A stretch of DNA of 22,218 nt, from assembly GCA_955652255.1 (NCBI GenBank), contig CATPAW010000008.1, forward strand, positions 1 to 22,218, written 5' to 3'. The first letter of the stretch is position 1; each line of letters opens with the position of its first letter. A program made the translations under genes and the position numbers. Shown piece after piece: positions 22,130 to 22,218 of this stretch. The notes beneath the pieces are model-generated. The model searched no databases. It saw nothing but the letters and a program-made list of their open reading frames with translations, and was not told the DNA's origin. This DNA is from an uncultured Chthoniobacterales bacterium. Its GTDB lineage: Bacteria; Verrucomicrobiota; Verrucomicrobiia; Chthoniobacterales; UBA10450.

Positions 22130-22218
22130 ATGCCGCAACCGAAACTACAGAGCGAAGAAGGCGCATTTTCCCTCAAAACCTTTCAATTCGAATTCGCCAA
22201 GCGAACGCGCCGGAGCGA
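22130..22218 (+). CDS. Possible start of a further gene (3' end outside window)
   Basis: From the ATG at 22130 the frame is open to the window end (29 codons), reading MPQPKLQSEEGAFSLKTF and then a basic stretch AKRTRRS. An AAGGACG-like purine run at 22100 is too far upstream to be a firm ribosome site. I do not recognise the protein. It points away from the aldo/keto reductase remnant, which would suit a divergent promoter in 22076-22129. Confidence 0.35.
   Translation, partial: MPQPKLQSEEGAFSLKTFQFEFAKRTRRS

Noticed and set aside
1..22218. HIP1-type GCGATCGC as the dispersed word
   Set aside because: CGATCG occurs, as expected in GC-rich DNA, but the full octamer is not noticeably enriched; the enriched word is GATTGTCGATCTT.

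Overview
The window is about 22 kb of GC-rich bacterial chromosome, densely packed with mostly housekeeping and membrane/envelope genes. I see no rRNA, tRNA, phage, insertion sequence or CRISPR array. The gene mix points to a Gram-negative soil bacterium: a two-ACT-domain regulator, an LpxL-type acyltransferase, a flavin halogenase-like protein, a prepilin peptidase, TatC, and a cyclase-like/TPR protein. Almost no start codon has a recognisable Shine-Dalgarno sequence. My best guess is Verrucomicrobiota (Chthoniobacterales/Udaeobacter-like). That is inference from gene content and overall feel, not from a marker gene.

Layout. 3-707 (+): C-terminal part of the membrane protease FtsH. 764-3966 (-): glgX, then a small host-attachment/baeRF-type protein, then an HPF/RaiA ribosome-hibernation factor, a possible stationary-phase set (glycogen debranching plus ribosome storage). 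4085-4498 (-) and 4683-7153 (+): a double-ACT protein divergent from an APC amino-acid permease, whose stop overlaps the start of an unrecognised exported protein. 7205-9359 (-): a lipid-attached or secreted PGRP/amidase-type protein with a long basic Ser/Pro/Lys tether, downstream of a YihY/BrkB membrane protein. 9405-10514 (+): an MGDG-synthase/UgtP-like glycosyltransferase. 10568-11737 (-): nagA. 11795-14780 (+): a three-gene run of halogenase-like flavoprotein, LpxL/HtrB-type acyltransferase and a four-helix membrane protein. 14801-21678 (-): six co-directional genes, in transcription order a cyclase-like/FlgO-like/TPR protein, folB, argH, a Nudix hydrolase, tatC and a prepilin peptidase. 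21848-22075 (-): a broken aldo/keto reductase remnant. A possible new gene begins at 22130 (+).

The strongest structure not explained by the genes is a dispersed 13-base word, GATTGTCGATCTT (reverse complement AAGATCGACAATC). It is present seven times exactly and three more times as its inner 12-mer, with many near-copies. About 0.003 copies of a given 12-mer would be expected by chance in a window this size. It occurs inside genes in at least four different reading registers (KIDN, IVDL, DCRS, LSIF) and over the end of hpf, so it is conserved at the DNA level, in the manner of a DNA-uptake or HIP1-like word. A second non-genic item is a roughly 65-base element with inverted-repeat ends that has supplied the last 21 or so codons and the stop of argH.
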